From Bradyrhizobium icense (GTDB lineage Bacteria > Pseudomonadota > Alphaproteobacteria > Rhizobiales > Xanthobacteraceae), in NCBI RefSeq assembly GCF_001693385.1, contig NZ_CP016428.1:5518001-5582000 (forward strand): a stretch of DNA of 64,000 bases. Reading direction: 5' to 3'. Both the position numbers and the translations under genes were made by a program. Under the pieces are notes generated by a model that saw nothing but the letters and a program-made list of their open reading frames with translations, did no database searches and was not told where the DNA came from. Of this stretch, positions 19,772-28,944 are shown in pieces (position 1 is the stretch's first letter; each line of letters opens with the position of its first letter).

Positions 19772-20382
19772 GATGAATTCCTGAGGGAGCGATCGAGATA
19801 GCTTGGTGAGGCTACTCATCGGACCCATTGCTTGCATGTGGACATATAAAGGGTCCCGTCGCTAGCAACTGGGCCCTATGTCCTCTTCCCGTTCTTACAA
19901 TCTCGCCAGTGACCCGGACAACGATACAGCACCCCGGTGCGGGTCCCGTCCCAGCACCGAGCCCGCTATAGTGCTTCGCCGGATATGCCAAATGTAACCT
20001 GAATTCTAGCTTGATTGGTGCAAGGAGCGGCGAATGGACGATGAAATCCCGCGTTTCGGCCCGCCTTCCGGCGGATTCCAACTGTTTGGGGATGAACTGT
20101 GCACAGCATCAGCGCTTCGCGGCGCCAGCGCTTGCGAGGTCAAAGGGGCGCCTCAGCTTTGCGTCCATACCGCTGCGGGCGTGGTGAATAACATTCAACT
20201 GGATTTGTGAAACTGAGCGCGCGAGTTCAGAAAAAGACCTTTACCGGCGTTCTTGCCCCCTAACGCAAGACGCCGTTACCCGGCCGCAGAGTGCCTGCCG
20301 ATCGTCGACGTGCTTCGTTGTACGGTCTAGGTGTGCTGCCTTGCAGCAGCTCTTTTCGGCTCTTAAGAGCGAAGAAACTAGA
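19772..20382. other. intergenic upstream of folD
   Basis: About 610 bases. A plus-strand frame starting MDDEIPRFGPPSGGFQLF at 20034 is 58 codons long and unrecognised. The folD promoter should be here but is not identifiable. Confidence 0.4.
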
Positions 20383-20390
20383 AACTTACC

Positions 20391-20421
20391 GTAAGCCTCC
20401 GGTGATGCTTTCAATTACCCA
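20391..20421. repeat. IS4 left terminal inverted repeat
   Basis: Reads gtaagcctcc followed by a 21-base segment identical to the reverse complement of the right end; four mismatches or fewer over 31 bases. Confidence 0.88.
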
Positions 20422-21867
20422 CAAATTCTCCTCCGACCATGGCGCCCAGCGCGATGTCGGTGAGGCGTGACAGCCCGCGCCACATAACGGTATTGCCGGG
20501 CGGCGGATCGCTGGCGCGGGCGAGATAACCGCCGAGCCGGGCGATCTTGATCAGATAGTGCGAGAACGTTTTCTGTCTTGCTTTTGGTTTGTCGTTGACG
20601 AGGCGATCGAGCACGCCGATTTCAGTCGCAGTCAACGCGAGGGTTGGCGGCGCGTCTGGGACGGAACGGTTGAGCATCGTCATCCAGAAGACCCGCCAAC
20701 TCAGGATGCAAAAGAGCGAGATCAGGTTGGTCAGACGCTGGGCGGTCCTGAGCTTCGACTCCTCAGCTTTGCAGCCCGATTTGAGGATCTTGTGGAACAC
20801 CTCGATCTTCCATCTCAAGCCATACCCATTCGAGCTTCTCAATGGCGTCGGTGCGGGAACCAACAGGCAGGTCGGTGACCAGCTTCCAATCGATCTTCTT
20901 TCTGTTTTTCGGCGTCCCGCGCTCTTCGGCATGGATCACCGTCAGGGTCAGAGCGGGATAGCGCTTCTGCTTTCCGATCGGCGGCAGGACGCGTATCTTG
21001 CGATACCTGATCTCAAGAACGGCCTGGTAGCGATCGCCGTTGCTGTCTCTGACTTCGATGCGATGGAGCCCTTCGGCGACCTCGTCCATTTCGTCGGCGA
21101 TCGTGTGATCCCCGTCTCCAGCCAAGCGGTCGACGCAGGTCCTGATCAGGAAATGAGTTCCGATCTCCTGTGCTGCGCAGAAAAGCTCGTGGATGTCACT
21201 CTCGCGATCACCGATATGGATGCATCGTCCCGGATGATCCAACAGTTGCGTAGACTGCTTGAGATTTTCCAACCACCGGACGCTTTCCTTTTTTCTCGAT
21301 GGGAATCCGGGTCGGATTGATCTTCTTTTTAAGCGCTGCCGTCCCCTTGAATTTCTTCCGGGTCCAGAACTTAACGGCCGCCAACCCCAGCGGCCCCCCC
21401 TCGATTGTAACCGCGAGGCTCGAATGCATCAGGATGCCGCAAACCGTGTGCGATCTGAGGCGACCCGCCTTATCCCGTCCACTGTTGATGCTCTTGGTGA
21501 TGCCGATCGCTTCTGACTTCTCGCGTTGATAGCTGAACTCGGTTGTATCGTGTAGCACAAGAACGAGACCTTCAGTGGCGGCGGCACGATCACGTGTCGA
21601 TTGGAAATGGCCGGCCAGAATGTCCGCTTCGCTGACCCGGTCATTAGAGAAGAAGCGGTAGGCTGCCTTGGTATTCGCCCAATCCTGGCAGACGAGCGGA
21701 ATGCTTTGTCCCATGGCGCTTCCAATCTGCGTGAGCAGTTTGCGGAATCTGTCGCCGAGCCGCGCGTCCCTAAACTCGCATCCACTACTCTCTCGATCAA
21801 TCCAACATTCGCCCTCCAGGGATCGCAAACAGCCTTTTGCCGGTCGATCCCTTAATGTCTGCCCCAT
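20411..21867 (-). pseudogene. IS4-family transposase, two frameshifts
   Basis: The transposase is split over three frames. Frame one (21867-21208) has the Tn5-type N-terminal domain (FRDARLGDRFRKLLTQIGSA, TKAAYRFFSNDRVSEADI) and the first catalytic Asp in VLVLHDTTEFSY. Frame two (21272-20763) has the second Asp in HIGDRESDIHELF. Frame three (20932-20411) has the YREK signature around GLRWKIEVFHKILKSG with the catalytic Glu, plus the C-terminal domain. All DDE residues are present, but frameshifts near 21.2 and 20.9 kb prevent a single product. Confidence 0.88.
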
Positions 21868-21969
21868 AGAGCACCCCCTCGCGAATCAGGTGCTCAGAAA
21901 GGAATCACAAGTGATTCTTTCGATTCAAGATCTCGCCGATCAGCGGATCAGCCCGAGTGGTCACAGTTA

Positions 21970-22000
21970 TGGGTAATTGAAAGCATCACCGGACGGTTAC
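21970..22000. repeat. IS4 right terminal inverted repeat
   Basis: Reverse complement of the left end; starts tgggtaattgaaagcatcac and ends ggttac, directly followed by the target-duplication copy aacttacc. Confidence 0.88.
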
Positions 22001-22008
22001 AACTTACC

Positions 22009-22167
22009 TCGCGAACTCAGAGAAGCATCGCCGGGCATGGGCGCGGCGATGTGGGCGGCATTGCCACTCTCCGCCTTCCGACGCACTTGGCCGCCGGCTG
22101 CCGCAGCCCGATCAGGAACTGTGATCACCCGCGGCTGGCCATTCAATTCGAAAAAGAGCTCGACCTA
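22009..22167 (-). pseudogene. pyruvate carboxylase relic (pre-biotinyl segment)
   Basis: The minus strand reads VELFFELNGQPRVITVPDRA, then GGQVRRKAESGNAAHIAAPM followed by PG. This is the segment of pyruvate carboxylase just before the biotin-carrier domain (consensus FELNGQPR..VPDR...KA..GN..HVGAPMPG). The reading ends at the IS4 target site, and the biotinyl-Lys domain (AMKM) is not found on the other side of the element. A biotin carboxylase scrap is at 2699-2884. Confidence 0.7.
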
Positions 22168-22892
22168 GCCGTCATCGCGCGTCTCGCCGACCGCATTGGG
22201 CCGCATTGCGACGGACGCGTATGCAATCGCACGGTCAAGCAAGTTGGCCGGACGGCGTTGACCAGCGCTCCGACGATGTGGCCTTAGCAAGCCTGCGGGC
22301 CGCTTCCTTCCGCGAGAGATCTTCCGCTAACCGCCCAACAGATTCCGCAGAGTGCGTAGCAAGCAACCCCAGATCTTACCGAATCCCGGACTGTTTCTTG
22401 TGTGCGTAATAGGCTTGCCGTCACTGCTCTTCTGCGTGCCGGCCGGTCCAAGCACCCGCCCACTGAAGCCGGTGCCGATCTCGTTGGATAGTTTGCAACG
22501 GCCGTCTCGCAGTAACGCATGCAGAATGTCTTCGGACCGGGCGTCCTTCCGCTCACCAGAATGAAGCTCATGTGGCGCCTGCTAATGCGAAGCAGTACAC
22601 GGCGTCAAACGATTTTGACAGGTTCGGCGGCGGAGCACTTAAAGGATTTCTGCCATCGGGATTATCCCTATTCCGCTCCACCTTCCGCGCGAACGGGCGA
22701 AAGATCGCGCTCTCGACTCTTGCCCTGTCACGATCCTGTGCCGCTTGCCGTAGTAAGTGTAACCGCCAACGAGCCGGCCGCGCTTGCCCTTGACCAGCCG
22801 CATCATGACGGCACCCGCTATGAGCAGCGAAGGCACACCCGAAAATAAGTTTGTGCCATCTTAGAATTGGCAGATGCACCCCGACAACCACC
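22168..22892. other. remnant-rich region, no firm gene
   Basis: Two minus-strand frames are noted without assignment: one at 22284-22571 starting MSFILVSGRTPGPKTFCMRY, with several Cys like small Cys-rich rhizobial hypotheticals, and one at 22639-22836 containing GRLVGGYTYYGKRHRIVTGQ. Neither has a good ribosome binding site; both may be broken. Confidence 0.35.
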
Positions 22893-23414
22893 TCACGTCT
22901 TCAGCTTCAGCCGCCCCATGAAATCGCGCTTGCCGAGCGGCACGCCCTTGTGTCGCAGGATGTCGTAGGCCGTGGTGGCGTGGAAGAAGAAGTTCGGCAG
23001 CGAGAACGACATCAGGAAACCCTCCGCCGTGAACGGCAGCGCGCGGTCGCTGAGCTTGAACGTGACCTCACGGCCGATGAGGCCGTTCACGGCCTCGGGT
23101 GTCAGCGCCGCAAGTTCGTCGCGCGCGTCCTTCACCTGCGCCTGCAGGCCTGCATAGTCGATGCCGGGCGGCGCTTTCGGCGGAACGAACACACCGTTCT
23201 TCGCAGCGTCGATCGCACCACGCGAGTGATGGGTGACTGACGCGATCTGGAAAGTCAGCGGCAGCATGTCGGGTGCAAGTCGCGCATCGATAATGTCGGC
23301 GAGATCGACACCCTTCTCGCGAAAATGCGCGGCGCCCTTCTCGAGGACACCGCCGACCGCCCCGAGGATCTGCAGGTAATTCGCAACGCTTGCGTCGTAG
23401 AGCGTAAAGGCCAT
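22893..23414 (-). CDS. DUF1993 family protein
   Basis: A 173-residue protein of the DUF1993 family (all-helical, DinB-like fold; function unknown). It starts MAFTLYDASVANYLQILGAV at ATG 23414, preceded by GGGAGG, and ends KRDFMGRLKLKT. The conserved family features seen are the N-terminal YD(A/S)SV..Y and the C-terminal FFFHATTAYDILRHKGV. The length is as expected and no disruption is seen. The context does not suggest a role. GC is slightly higher than in neighbouring remnants. Confidence 0.88.
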   Translation of the reverse strand: MAFTLYDASVANYLQILGAVGGVLEKGAAHFREKGVDLADIIDARLAPDMLPLTFQIASVTHHSRGAIDAAKNGVFVPPKAPPGIDYAGLQAQVKDARDELAALTPEAVNGLIGREVTFKLSDRALPFTAEGFLMSFSLPNFFFHATTAYDILRHKGVPLGKRDFMGRLKLKT

Positions 23415-23509
23415 CGCAGTAACCTCCCCTTTCACAGCGTTTCAATGCACTCAACCTTAAACTAAACTCTGTCCGGTCCTCGCTGCCATGTACTAAGCCG
23501 CTCGCAACC

Positions 23510-23744
23510 AGCTTACGCTGACCACCCTGCGACGACAAAATGGTCCTCTCTTAGTTTGTTGGCATCGTAGGTAACGATTCCAACTTTGCCTCCGTGGGGA
23601 AGAGTTTTGGCGACAAAAGGCACGAGCAGCAGGCTGGAGAGTGCAATTGGGATTGAACCTGCCGCGGCAACCTCCGCCTGATATATGTGCGCAAATCCGC
23701 AGTTCGCTATTAATCGGCTCATTTTCGAGCTCTAGAATGCCCAA
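23510..23744 (-). pseudogene. Asp/Glu racemase fragment, frameshifted
   Basis: Starts MGILELENEP (compare LGILDLERGLP in the intact copy) and then, in another frame, IANCGFAHIYQAEVAAAGSI, PIALSSLLLVPFVAKTLP and KVGIVTYDAN. The first catalytic-type Cys (ANCGF) is present. Residues between the N-terminus and ANCGF are deleted, and the second half with the second Cys is missing. This is the second of three racemase copies in the window. Confidence 0.75.
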
Positions 23745-23827
23745 TGTCCTTTTTGACCATTTGAATTATCCCGCAGGCTTTGATCCGTGACGTGGTCAGT
23801 CGGCACACTTTCTTTGATCGCGTCCAA

Positions 23828-25012
23828 CTAAAGTTGGAAAAGTTGACGTGGCGCACGCGTCAACACTTCAACGCCGGAGTCGGTCACGCAGATCGTTTCG
23901 CTAATCTCATAACCAAACTCCTCTTCTACCCAGTTGCCCATCATCAAGTGGAAGGTCATGTTCGGCTTTAGCTCTGTTATGTCACCAATTCCGAAGCTTG
24001 CTGTCGGCTCTATCCATGCCGAAGTCTGACTCTCAATACCGATAGCGTAGCCGCAACGCGACTCCTTCTTGAACCCATGTTTTTCGATCGCGCGATAGAC
24101 GACTTCGGCGACGTCGCTGCACGTGCGTCCGGGCCGGATGACGTTCAGCGCAGCTTCAATACCGGCAGCATGCGCCTCATGTAGGCGGAGCAGGCGGTCG
24201 GACGGAGCGCCAATCGTAAAGCTGCGCATTAGCGCAGCCATATACTGGTGGCGATTGCCACTCACTTCCATATCGATCTGGGAGCCGTCACGAAAGACGT
24301 CCTCGCTCCACAGAATGTGGGGCGTGCAGACGCGCGGCGAGGATTTCATCAAGAGCGGGCGCAGTCCCGTCGCGGGTGGCACGCCTGCTGCACCGCGAAC
24401 CTGCGCGGTCATGATCTCGACCGCGGCGTCGGCTTCCCGCACGCCAGGCCGAATTACTTCGGCCGCCCGCATGACAGCGGCATCAGCGAGGGCAGCAGCT
24501 TGCCGCATCACCTCCACCTCCAGATCGGACTTAACTCCCCGGATCCAGTCTACAGCTTTAGTGCAGTCTACGATATCCGCATTCGGCAATCGTGCTTTGA
24601 ACTTCTCTGCCGCCTGCGCGGTCAGGTTGCCCAGTTCTAAGCCTATTCCCCGGCTTGCAACACCGAGGTCGTGGATAAAATCGATCACCGCGTCAAAGCC
24701 ATCTCTGTCGTGCTTTCCGACGTAGCTTTCCGAGTAACCGATCACCTTGTCATGCGACAGGAACGATTGATGAAAGGCTCCGGGCGCACACATGCGACGT
24801 ACGATGAGGGTCGGCTCCTCTTCGCGGGTTGAAACCACAAGCGCGTGCATGGCAAGCATCCGGGTGAAATTACCGGTCAGGTAAGTGATGTTGGCCCAAC
24901 TGTTGATGACAAGCGCATCAACGTTGCGCCGCGCCATTTCTGATTTAACTAGGGCAAGGCGGCGAAGGTACTCTGACCTGGGAAACGCCTGCGGTGCTTT
25001 GCCAATTGCCAT
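23828..25012 (-). CDS. M24-family creatinase-like hydrolase (DoeA/EutD-like), second copy
   Basis: A 394-residue paralogue of the protein at 4428-5606. The N-terminal creatinase domain contains NITYLTGNFTRMLAMHALVV. The M24 domain contains IDMEVSGNRHQYMAALMRSF in place of the two-Asp metal motif, TFHLMMGNWVEEEFGYEISE and a C-terminal RAPRQLFQL. The metal ligands of aminopeptidases are again missing while a late Glu (EISETICVT) is present, as in ectoine hydrolase and creatinase relatives. ATG 25012 begins the homology; the frame is open further upstream. A clear Shine-Dalgarno is lacking (cggagcc). It is flanked by a racemase fragment and the intact racemase, suggesting a hydrolase-racemase unit. 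Confidence 0.75.
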   Translation of the reverse strand: MAIGKAPQAFPRSEYLRRLALVKSEMARRNVDALVINSWANITYLTGNFTRMLAMHALVVSTREEEPTLIVRRMCAPGAFHQSFLSHDKVIGYSESYVGKHDRDGFDAVIDFIHDLGVASRGIGLELGNLTAQAAEKFKARLPNADIVDCTKAVDWIRGVKSDLEVEVMRQAAALADAAVMRAAEVIRPGVREADAAVEIMTAQVRGAAGVPPATGLRPLLMKSSPRVCTPHILWSEDVFRDGSQIDMEVSGNRHQYMAALMRSFTIGAPSDRLLRLHEAHAAGIEAALNVIRPGRTCSDVAEVVYRAIEKHGFKKESRCGYAIGIESQTSAWIEPTASFGIGDITELKPNMTFHLMMGNWVEEEFGYEISETICVTDSGVEVLTRAPRQLFQL

Positions 25013-25569
25013 TGTCTTGGCTCCGTCGGTCTGCTTGTTGCTGAAATCGCGAAGATTATGAGTTCGGCGTGCTCGCCAGATCGCGCGGACCCCACCGGCC
25101 TGCCTGGAATACTGGAGCACATGAATGTTACCGGTCCACAGAAACGGAATTCATCGATATAGAGGCCCATGCGGAAGAAATTCCGCGTATACGGACAGAA
25201 CGTGGAGCTTTCAAGCCCTTTACACCGCCGCGAGGGACGCCGGCGCCACCGCCGGAAAAATTTCCCGTTTGGGCGAGGTACACCTCCCGCCAGGTTGTCG
25301 GCAAAGGCACATACCTGGCTCGATGTTGAATGAGTCGGCATTGTAGCCGGTCAGATATTCAGGTTAAGAGGCGCTGAGACGAGTAGTCGATTGATCGCTC
25401 GCTCGGCCGCCCCGTTCTTACCGCCGCCAAGCGGGCTGCGGATTTAGCTCAAGCCTAGCCGTTTACTAGGCATGAACGTTATTGCCAGGCGGCGCCTCTG
25501 CGTGAGTATGGGTGCCGGGCAGCCCGCGCCGTGTTCGGGCCGATGACTACTGCCGACACACAACAGCCC
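25013..25569 (-). pseudogene. probable third M24 hydrolase relic within intergenic DNA
   Basis: At about 25330-25380 the minus strand, over mixed frames, encodes LNISDRLQCRLIQH and, in another frame, a TGYNADS-like segment. The DNA gtagccggtcagatattcaggtt matches the NLNYLTGYNA coding segment of the 4.4-kb hydrolase with a few changes. The adjoining 250 bases have no intact frame. I read it as a decayed N-terminus; the rest of the interval shows nothing else. Confidence 0.35.
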
Positions 25570-26274
25570 TTAGGCAATCGATGCCATCATCAATCGCGAA
25601 AGGTTCGTGATGTCGTAGACGGGCAGTTTGGTGGCACGCCGCATCAACGGGGCGACTAACGGGAACGCCGTGCATTCGCACAGAATGGCTGCAACGTCCG
25701 GATGCGCGCCATGAACTCGCGCAACGCAGGCCATGACATCCGTCTGAAGAGCGTCAACGTCAGGCGGTGGTAAGGGACGCTTCATCGCATCCTCCAAGTA
25801 CTTACCACCTTCAATGCCGTCTACGACGATTCTTGCGCGCTCGACCGGATCCTCTACTCCGAGCATGTCCTCGCCGCAATGCCGCGAGTCAGCCGTCAGG
25901 ACTGCAAGTTTAGCCGCGGGCGGCAGCTGACGAAGTAAGTTAGGTATCAAGAGAAGGCTCGACAGCGCCACGGGGACATTCACTGCCGCGGCGACGGCCG
26001 GTTGGTGTCGGATAAAGAAGCCGCAGTTTGCGGTTATTGCGACGGCGCCTTGATCAATCAACCGCCGGGCGGCTGCGATGCAAGCCGGCTCAAGCGATGG
26101 GTTGCCAGGGAGGACGATATCCGTCCAAGCCCCTGCGACAGTCTCCAATATGATCGGGAAATCGAAGGTAGTTGGATTGATCAGCGAGCCTGGCAGTATC
26201 GGCCGCTCCACGCCGGGAGGCAGCCCGCGTTCGAGGTCCAGTATTCCGAGAGAGCGTGGGGCCTGAGATGTCAC
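25570..26274 (-). CDS. Asp/Glu (hydantoin) racemase superfamily enzyme
   Basis: A 234-residue member of the aspartate/glutamate/hydantoin racemase and arylmalonate decarboxylase superfamily. Two active-site cysteines are visible: Cys84 in ITANCGFFIRHQ and Cys201 in ILCECTAFPLVAP, so it should be a two-Cys racemase rather than a one-Cys decarboxylase. The N-terminal LGILDLERGLPPG differs from true glutamate racemase. It likely epimerises a free or N-carbamoyl/cyclic amino acid in the cytosol. It lies downstream of nothing obvious and upstream of the M24 hydrolase on the same strand. Two decayed copies occur at 841-909 and 23510-23744. Intact, with a normal length. Confidence 0.82.
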   Translation of the reverse strand: MTSQAPRSLGILDLERGLPPGVERPILPGSLINPTTFDFPIILETVAGAWTDIVLPGNPSLEPACIAAARRLIDQGAVAITANCGFFIRHQPAVAAAVNVPVALSSLLLIPNLLRQLPPAAKLAVLTADSRHCGEDMLGVEDPVERARIVVDGIEGGKYLEDAMKRPLPPPDVDALQTDVMACVARVHGAHPDVAAILCECTAFPLVAPLMRRATKLPVYDITNLSRLMMASIA

Positions 26275-26429
26275 AGATACGCCGGTCCGGGAGAGCGCGG
26301 GGGGGTCTCCAATAACGCCAATATGTATAGACTATGCTGAATGCCGGATTCCTCTGGAATCGGGGATTTTGTGCCGAAACTCTCCACCGAAACGAAATAT
26401 GCGGCGCTTCGCTGCAATCGTGGGCTAAC

Positions 26430-26452
26430 TACTTTCCGGCGCAAAAATCGCT
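26430..26452. repeat. left terminal inverted repeat of the ISNCY-type element
   Basis: Starts tactttccggcgcaaaaatc; perfect reverse complement of 31154-31176. Confidence 0.88.
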
Positions 26453-26491
26453 GCTCTGACGGGCGCGGGTCAACCACGCAGACAACGAGAA

Positions 26492-26511
26492 GCCCCGCCG
26501 GGGGGCGGGGC
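26492..26511 (-). terminator. GC-rich hairpin after the ISNCY-type transposase
   Basis: Perfect 8-bp arms gccccgcc and ggcggggc with a GGGG loop, about 30 bases after the transposase stop on the minus strand, followed there by a moderately T-rich ttctcgttgtct. A plausible Rho-independent terminator. Confidence 0.55.
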
Positions 26512-26542
26512 GATGCGATGCCAGGATTGCGCTGGAAGTGGG

Positions 26543-27191
26543 CTACGTTTTTGGTGACCGTTCTTCCATCACGCGACCGATGCTCATGAGGTTGTCGGCG
26601 ACAACGCCGAGCCCGACCCAGCGCTTCATTCCGGTGCTGCCTTTGTAGCGGCAGCGATCGAGCCCGTGCCGCCGTTTGGCCACGCTGATGCGCCCCTCGC
26701 ATCCGGTCCGCCATTTCTGGCCGTTGCGGAACCACCGCTTCTTCTGCTCGCGCTTGCGCGCGACGCTTTTGGTGGAGCGATTGGGGATGCAGACGCGTTT
26801 GACGCCGCTCGCCTTTGCCGCGGCTTCATTCCTGGCGGAGTAGAACCCGGCGTCTGCCGCGACCAGACGTGGAGTGCGGCCGAGCTTGGCTTGGTGGATT
26901 TCGATGGCCGGAACCAACAGGTCCGAATCGCTCGGCCGCCGATCATAGACTTCGTAGTCGATCACGATCTGGTTTTCGGCTTCCTGCAGCTTGACCATCT
27001 TGCCGAACTCGTTGGGCTTGCCGGCCTTGCCCTTGCGAATGATCTCGGTCGAGGGCTCGAACACGCTGAAGAGCTTGTCCTCTGCCCGCGTGTTGCCGCG
27101 GAAGATGCGTTCCCGTGTCTGCCGCATCACCTGCCGCACGAGCGGTATCATCGTTTCCAGCTCCTGCCGCAAGCCTTGCAGCGCCAGCCGT
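26543..27191 (-). pseudogene. ISNCY-type transposase, C-terminal half (interrupted by IS21)
   Basis: About 213 codons: RLALQGLRQELETMIPLVRQ, GNTRAEDKLFSVFEPSTEII, then the catalytic-core segments LVAADAGFYSARNEAAAKAS and RRHGLDRCRYKGSTGMKRWV, ending MEERSPKT. The open frame extends into IS21 end DNA, which adds a meaningless N-terminus (MVGEIISEWRATSN). The N-terminal half is at 29944-30664; joining the halves and dropping one copy of the 8-bp repeat restores a single 453-residue reading frame. Truncated as it stands. Confidence 0.9.
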
Positions 27192-27306
27192 TGCTGATTC
27201 CGCTCGATGTCGCCCACGATTCCGGAATGATCTCGCCCACCGTTCCGATTTGACGTCGCCCGCCATTCCGAGATGATCTCGCCCACCATTCCGGGATGAT
27301 GTCGCC
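27192..27306. repeat. IS21 left-end array of short repeats
   Basis: Four to five copies of a 20-25-base unit (attccgnnatgatctcgccc-like) in tandem, as in the multiple terminal transposase-binding sites of IS21 elements. Confidence 0.8.
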
Positions 27307-27373
27307 CGGGGTGACGAGGCCTCTTCTGGCTCCGCTACGGTCCCGCCTTTCGGCTTTGCAAGGGGGGACCAGG

Positions 27374-28933
27374 ATGCCGACGGAGAGGCTTGCGATGCGC
27401 CATGTGCGCGATGTGATCAGATTGAAGTCGGCCGGGATGCCGACCCGCGAGATCGCGCGGCGGGTCGGGGCGGCGCCCTCGACGGTGCGGCTGACGATCC
27501 GGCGGTTCGAGGCATCGGGGCTGACCTGGCCGTTGCCCGATGACGTCACCGACACGGTGCTGGAAGCGCGGCTGTTCGCGGCAGCGGGAGCCGGTCCTGG
27601 CACCCGGCGCGGCCAGCGACGTCTCGCCGAGCCGGACTGGGCGTCGGTGCATCGCGAGCTCAAGCGCAAGCACGTGACGCTGTCGATCCTGTGGGAGGAG
27701 TACATCGCAAGCGAGCCCGGCGGGTATCGCTATTCGCGGTTCTGCGAGCTTTACCGCGCCTGGGAAGGCCGGTTGTCGGTGACGATGCGCCAGTCGCATG
27801 CAGCCGGCGACAAGCTGTTCGTCGACTATGCGGGCGACGGCGTGCCGGTGGTGATCGACCGGCTCACCGGCGAGCGGCGCACCGCGCAGATCTTCGTCGC
27901 GGTGCTCGGCGCGTCGAGCTTCACCTATGCACAGGCGACTTGGACGCAGGGGCTCGCCGACTGGATCAGCGGCCACGTCGGCGCCTTCGAGGCGATCGGC
28001 GGCGTGCCGGCGCTGCTGGTGCCGGACAACACCAAAGTGGCGGTGATCAAGGCCTGCCTCTACGATCCGCGGATCAACCGCAGCTACGCCGACATGGCGG
28101 CGCATTACGGCACCGCCATCCTGCCGGCGAGGCCGCGACGGCCACGGGACAAGGCGAAGGTCGAACAGGCGGTCCTCATGGTCGAGCGCTGGCTGCTCGG
28201 GCGGCTGCGCCACCGCACGTTCTACAGCCTCGCCGAGGTCAACGCGGCGATCGCCGAGTTGCTGACCCGGCTCAACGAGGAGCGGCCGATCCGGCGGCTC
28301 GGCGTGACCCGTCGCAAGCTATTGGAGGAGATCGACCGGCCGGCACTCCAGGCCTTGCCGGAGAGCCCTTATGTGTTCGCCGAGTGGCGGATCTGCCGGG
28401 TCAGCATCGACTATCACGTCGAGGTCGAGGCGCATTACTACAGCGTCCCGCATCGCTTCGTCCGCGCCGAGGTCGAGGTGCGCTTCACCGCCCGCACCGT
28501 CGAGATTTTCCACAAGGGCGAGCGGATCGCCGCGCATCAGCGCATGAGCGGCAACCACAAGCACACGACCGTGCCGGAGCATATGGCATCCAGTCATCGG
28601 CGCCATGCCGGCTGGACCATCGAGCGCATCCGCAAGGAGGCCGCCGCGATCGGGCCGGCCACCGCGGCGCTGTGCGATCTGATCCTCGACGAGCGCGCGC
28701 ATCCGGAACAGGGCTTCCGCGCCTGTCTCGGCATCATCCGGCTCGCTCGATCCTACGGGCAAGAGCGGCTCGATGCCGCCGCCATGCGGGCGATCGAGAT
28801 CGGCGCGCGCACCTACGGCTCGGTCAAGTCGATCCTCGCCAACAATCTCGATCGGCGTCCTTCCCCCAGGCGCTCCGCGGATGACGCGCCGATCCTGCAT
28901 TCCAACATCCGCGGGCCGCGCTACTACAATTAG
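27374..28933 (+). CDS. istA: IS21-family transposase IstA
   Basis: A 519-residue DDE transposase. An N-terminal HTH (MRHVRDVIRLKSAGMPTREI) binds the element ends; the core has the acidic triad: Asp in KLFVDYAGDGVP, Asp in LLVPDNTKVAV and Glu in RDKAKVEQAVL. The C-terminal domain ends SNIRGPRYYN. ATG 27374 follows GGGGGGA; the frame is also open upstream to 27296. istB follows after 11 bases. Intact. Very long open frames on other strands and frames inside it result from high GC and are not genes. Confidence 0.93.
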   Translation: MPTERLAMRHVRDVIRLKSAGMPTREIARRVGAAPSTVRLTIRRFEASGLTWPLPDDVTDTVLEARLFAAAGAGPGTRRGQRRLAEPDWASVHRELKRKHVTLSILWEEYIASEPGGYRYSRFCELYRAWEGRLSVTMRQSHAAGDKLFVDYAGDGVPVVIDRLTGERRTAQIFVAVLGASSFTYAQATWTQGLADWISGHVGAFEAIGGVPALLVPDNTKVAVIKACLYDPRINRSYADMAAHYGTAILPARPRRPRDKAKVEQAVLMVERWLLGRLRHRTFYSLAEVNAAIAELLTRLNEERPIRRLGVTRRKLLEEIDRPALQALPESPYVFAEWRICRVSIDYHVEVEAHYYSVPHRFVRAEVEVRFTARTVEIFHKGERIAAHQRMSGNHKHTTVPEHMASSHRRHAGWTIERIRKEAAAIGPATAALCDLILDERAHPEQGFRACLGIIRLARSYGQERLDAAAMRAIEIGARTYGSVKSILANNLDRRPSPRRSADDAPILHSNIRGPRYYN

Positions 28934-28944
28934 GAGATCCCATC

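Larger units (their letters stand above)
20391..22000 (-). mobile_element. IS4-family insertion sequence (IS50/Tn5 group type)
   Basis: A 1.61-kb element bounded by near-perfect ~31-bp inverted repeats (20391-20421 and 21970-22000; shared core ggtgatgctttcaattaccc) and flanked by the 8-bp direct repeat aacttacc (20383-20390 and 22001-22008), a preserved target duplication. It carries one transposase gene, broken by frameshifts. It inserted at the edge of a pyruvate carboxylase relic that continues at 22009. Confidence 0.9.

Noticed and set aside
27691..28884. 397-codon open frame inside istA in another phase
   Set aside because: Arg/Gly/Pro-rich translation with no domain; a by-product of GC-rich istA codons, as is the 292-codon antisense frame at 27335-28213.
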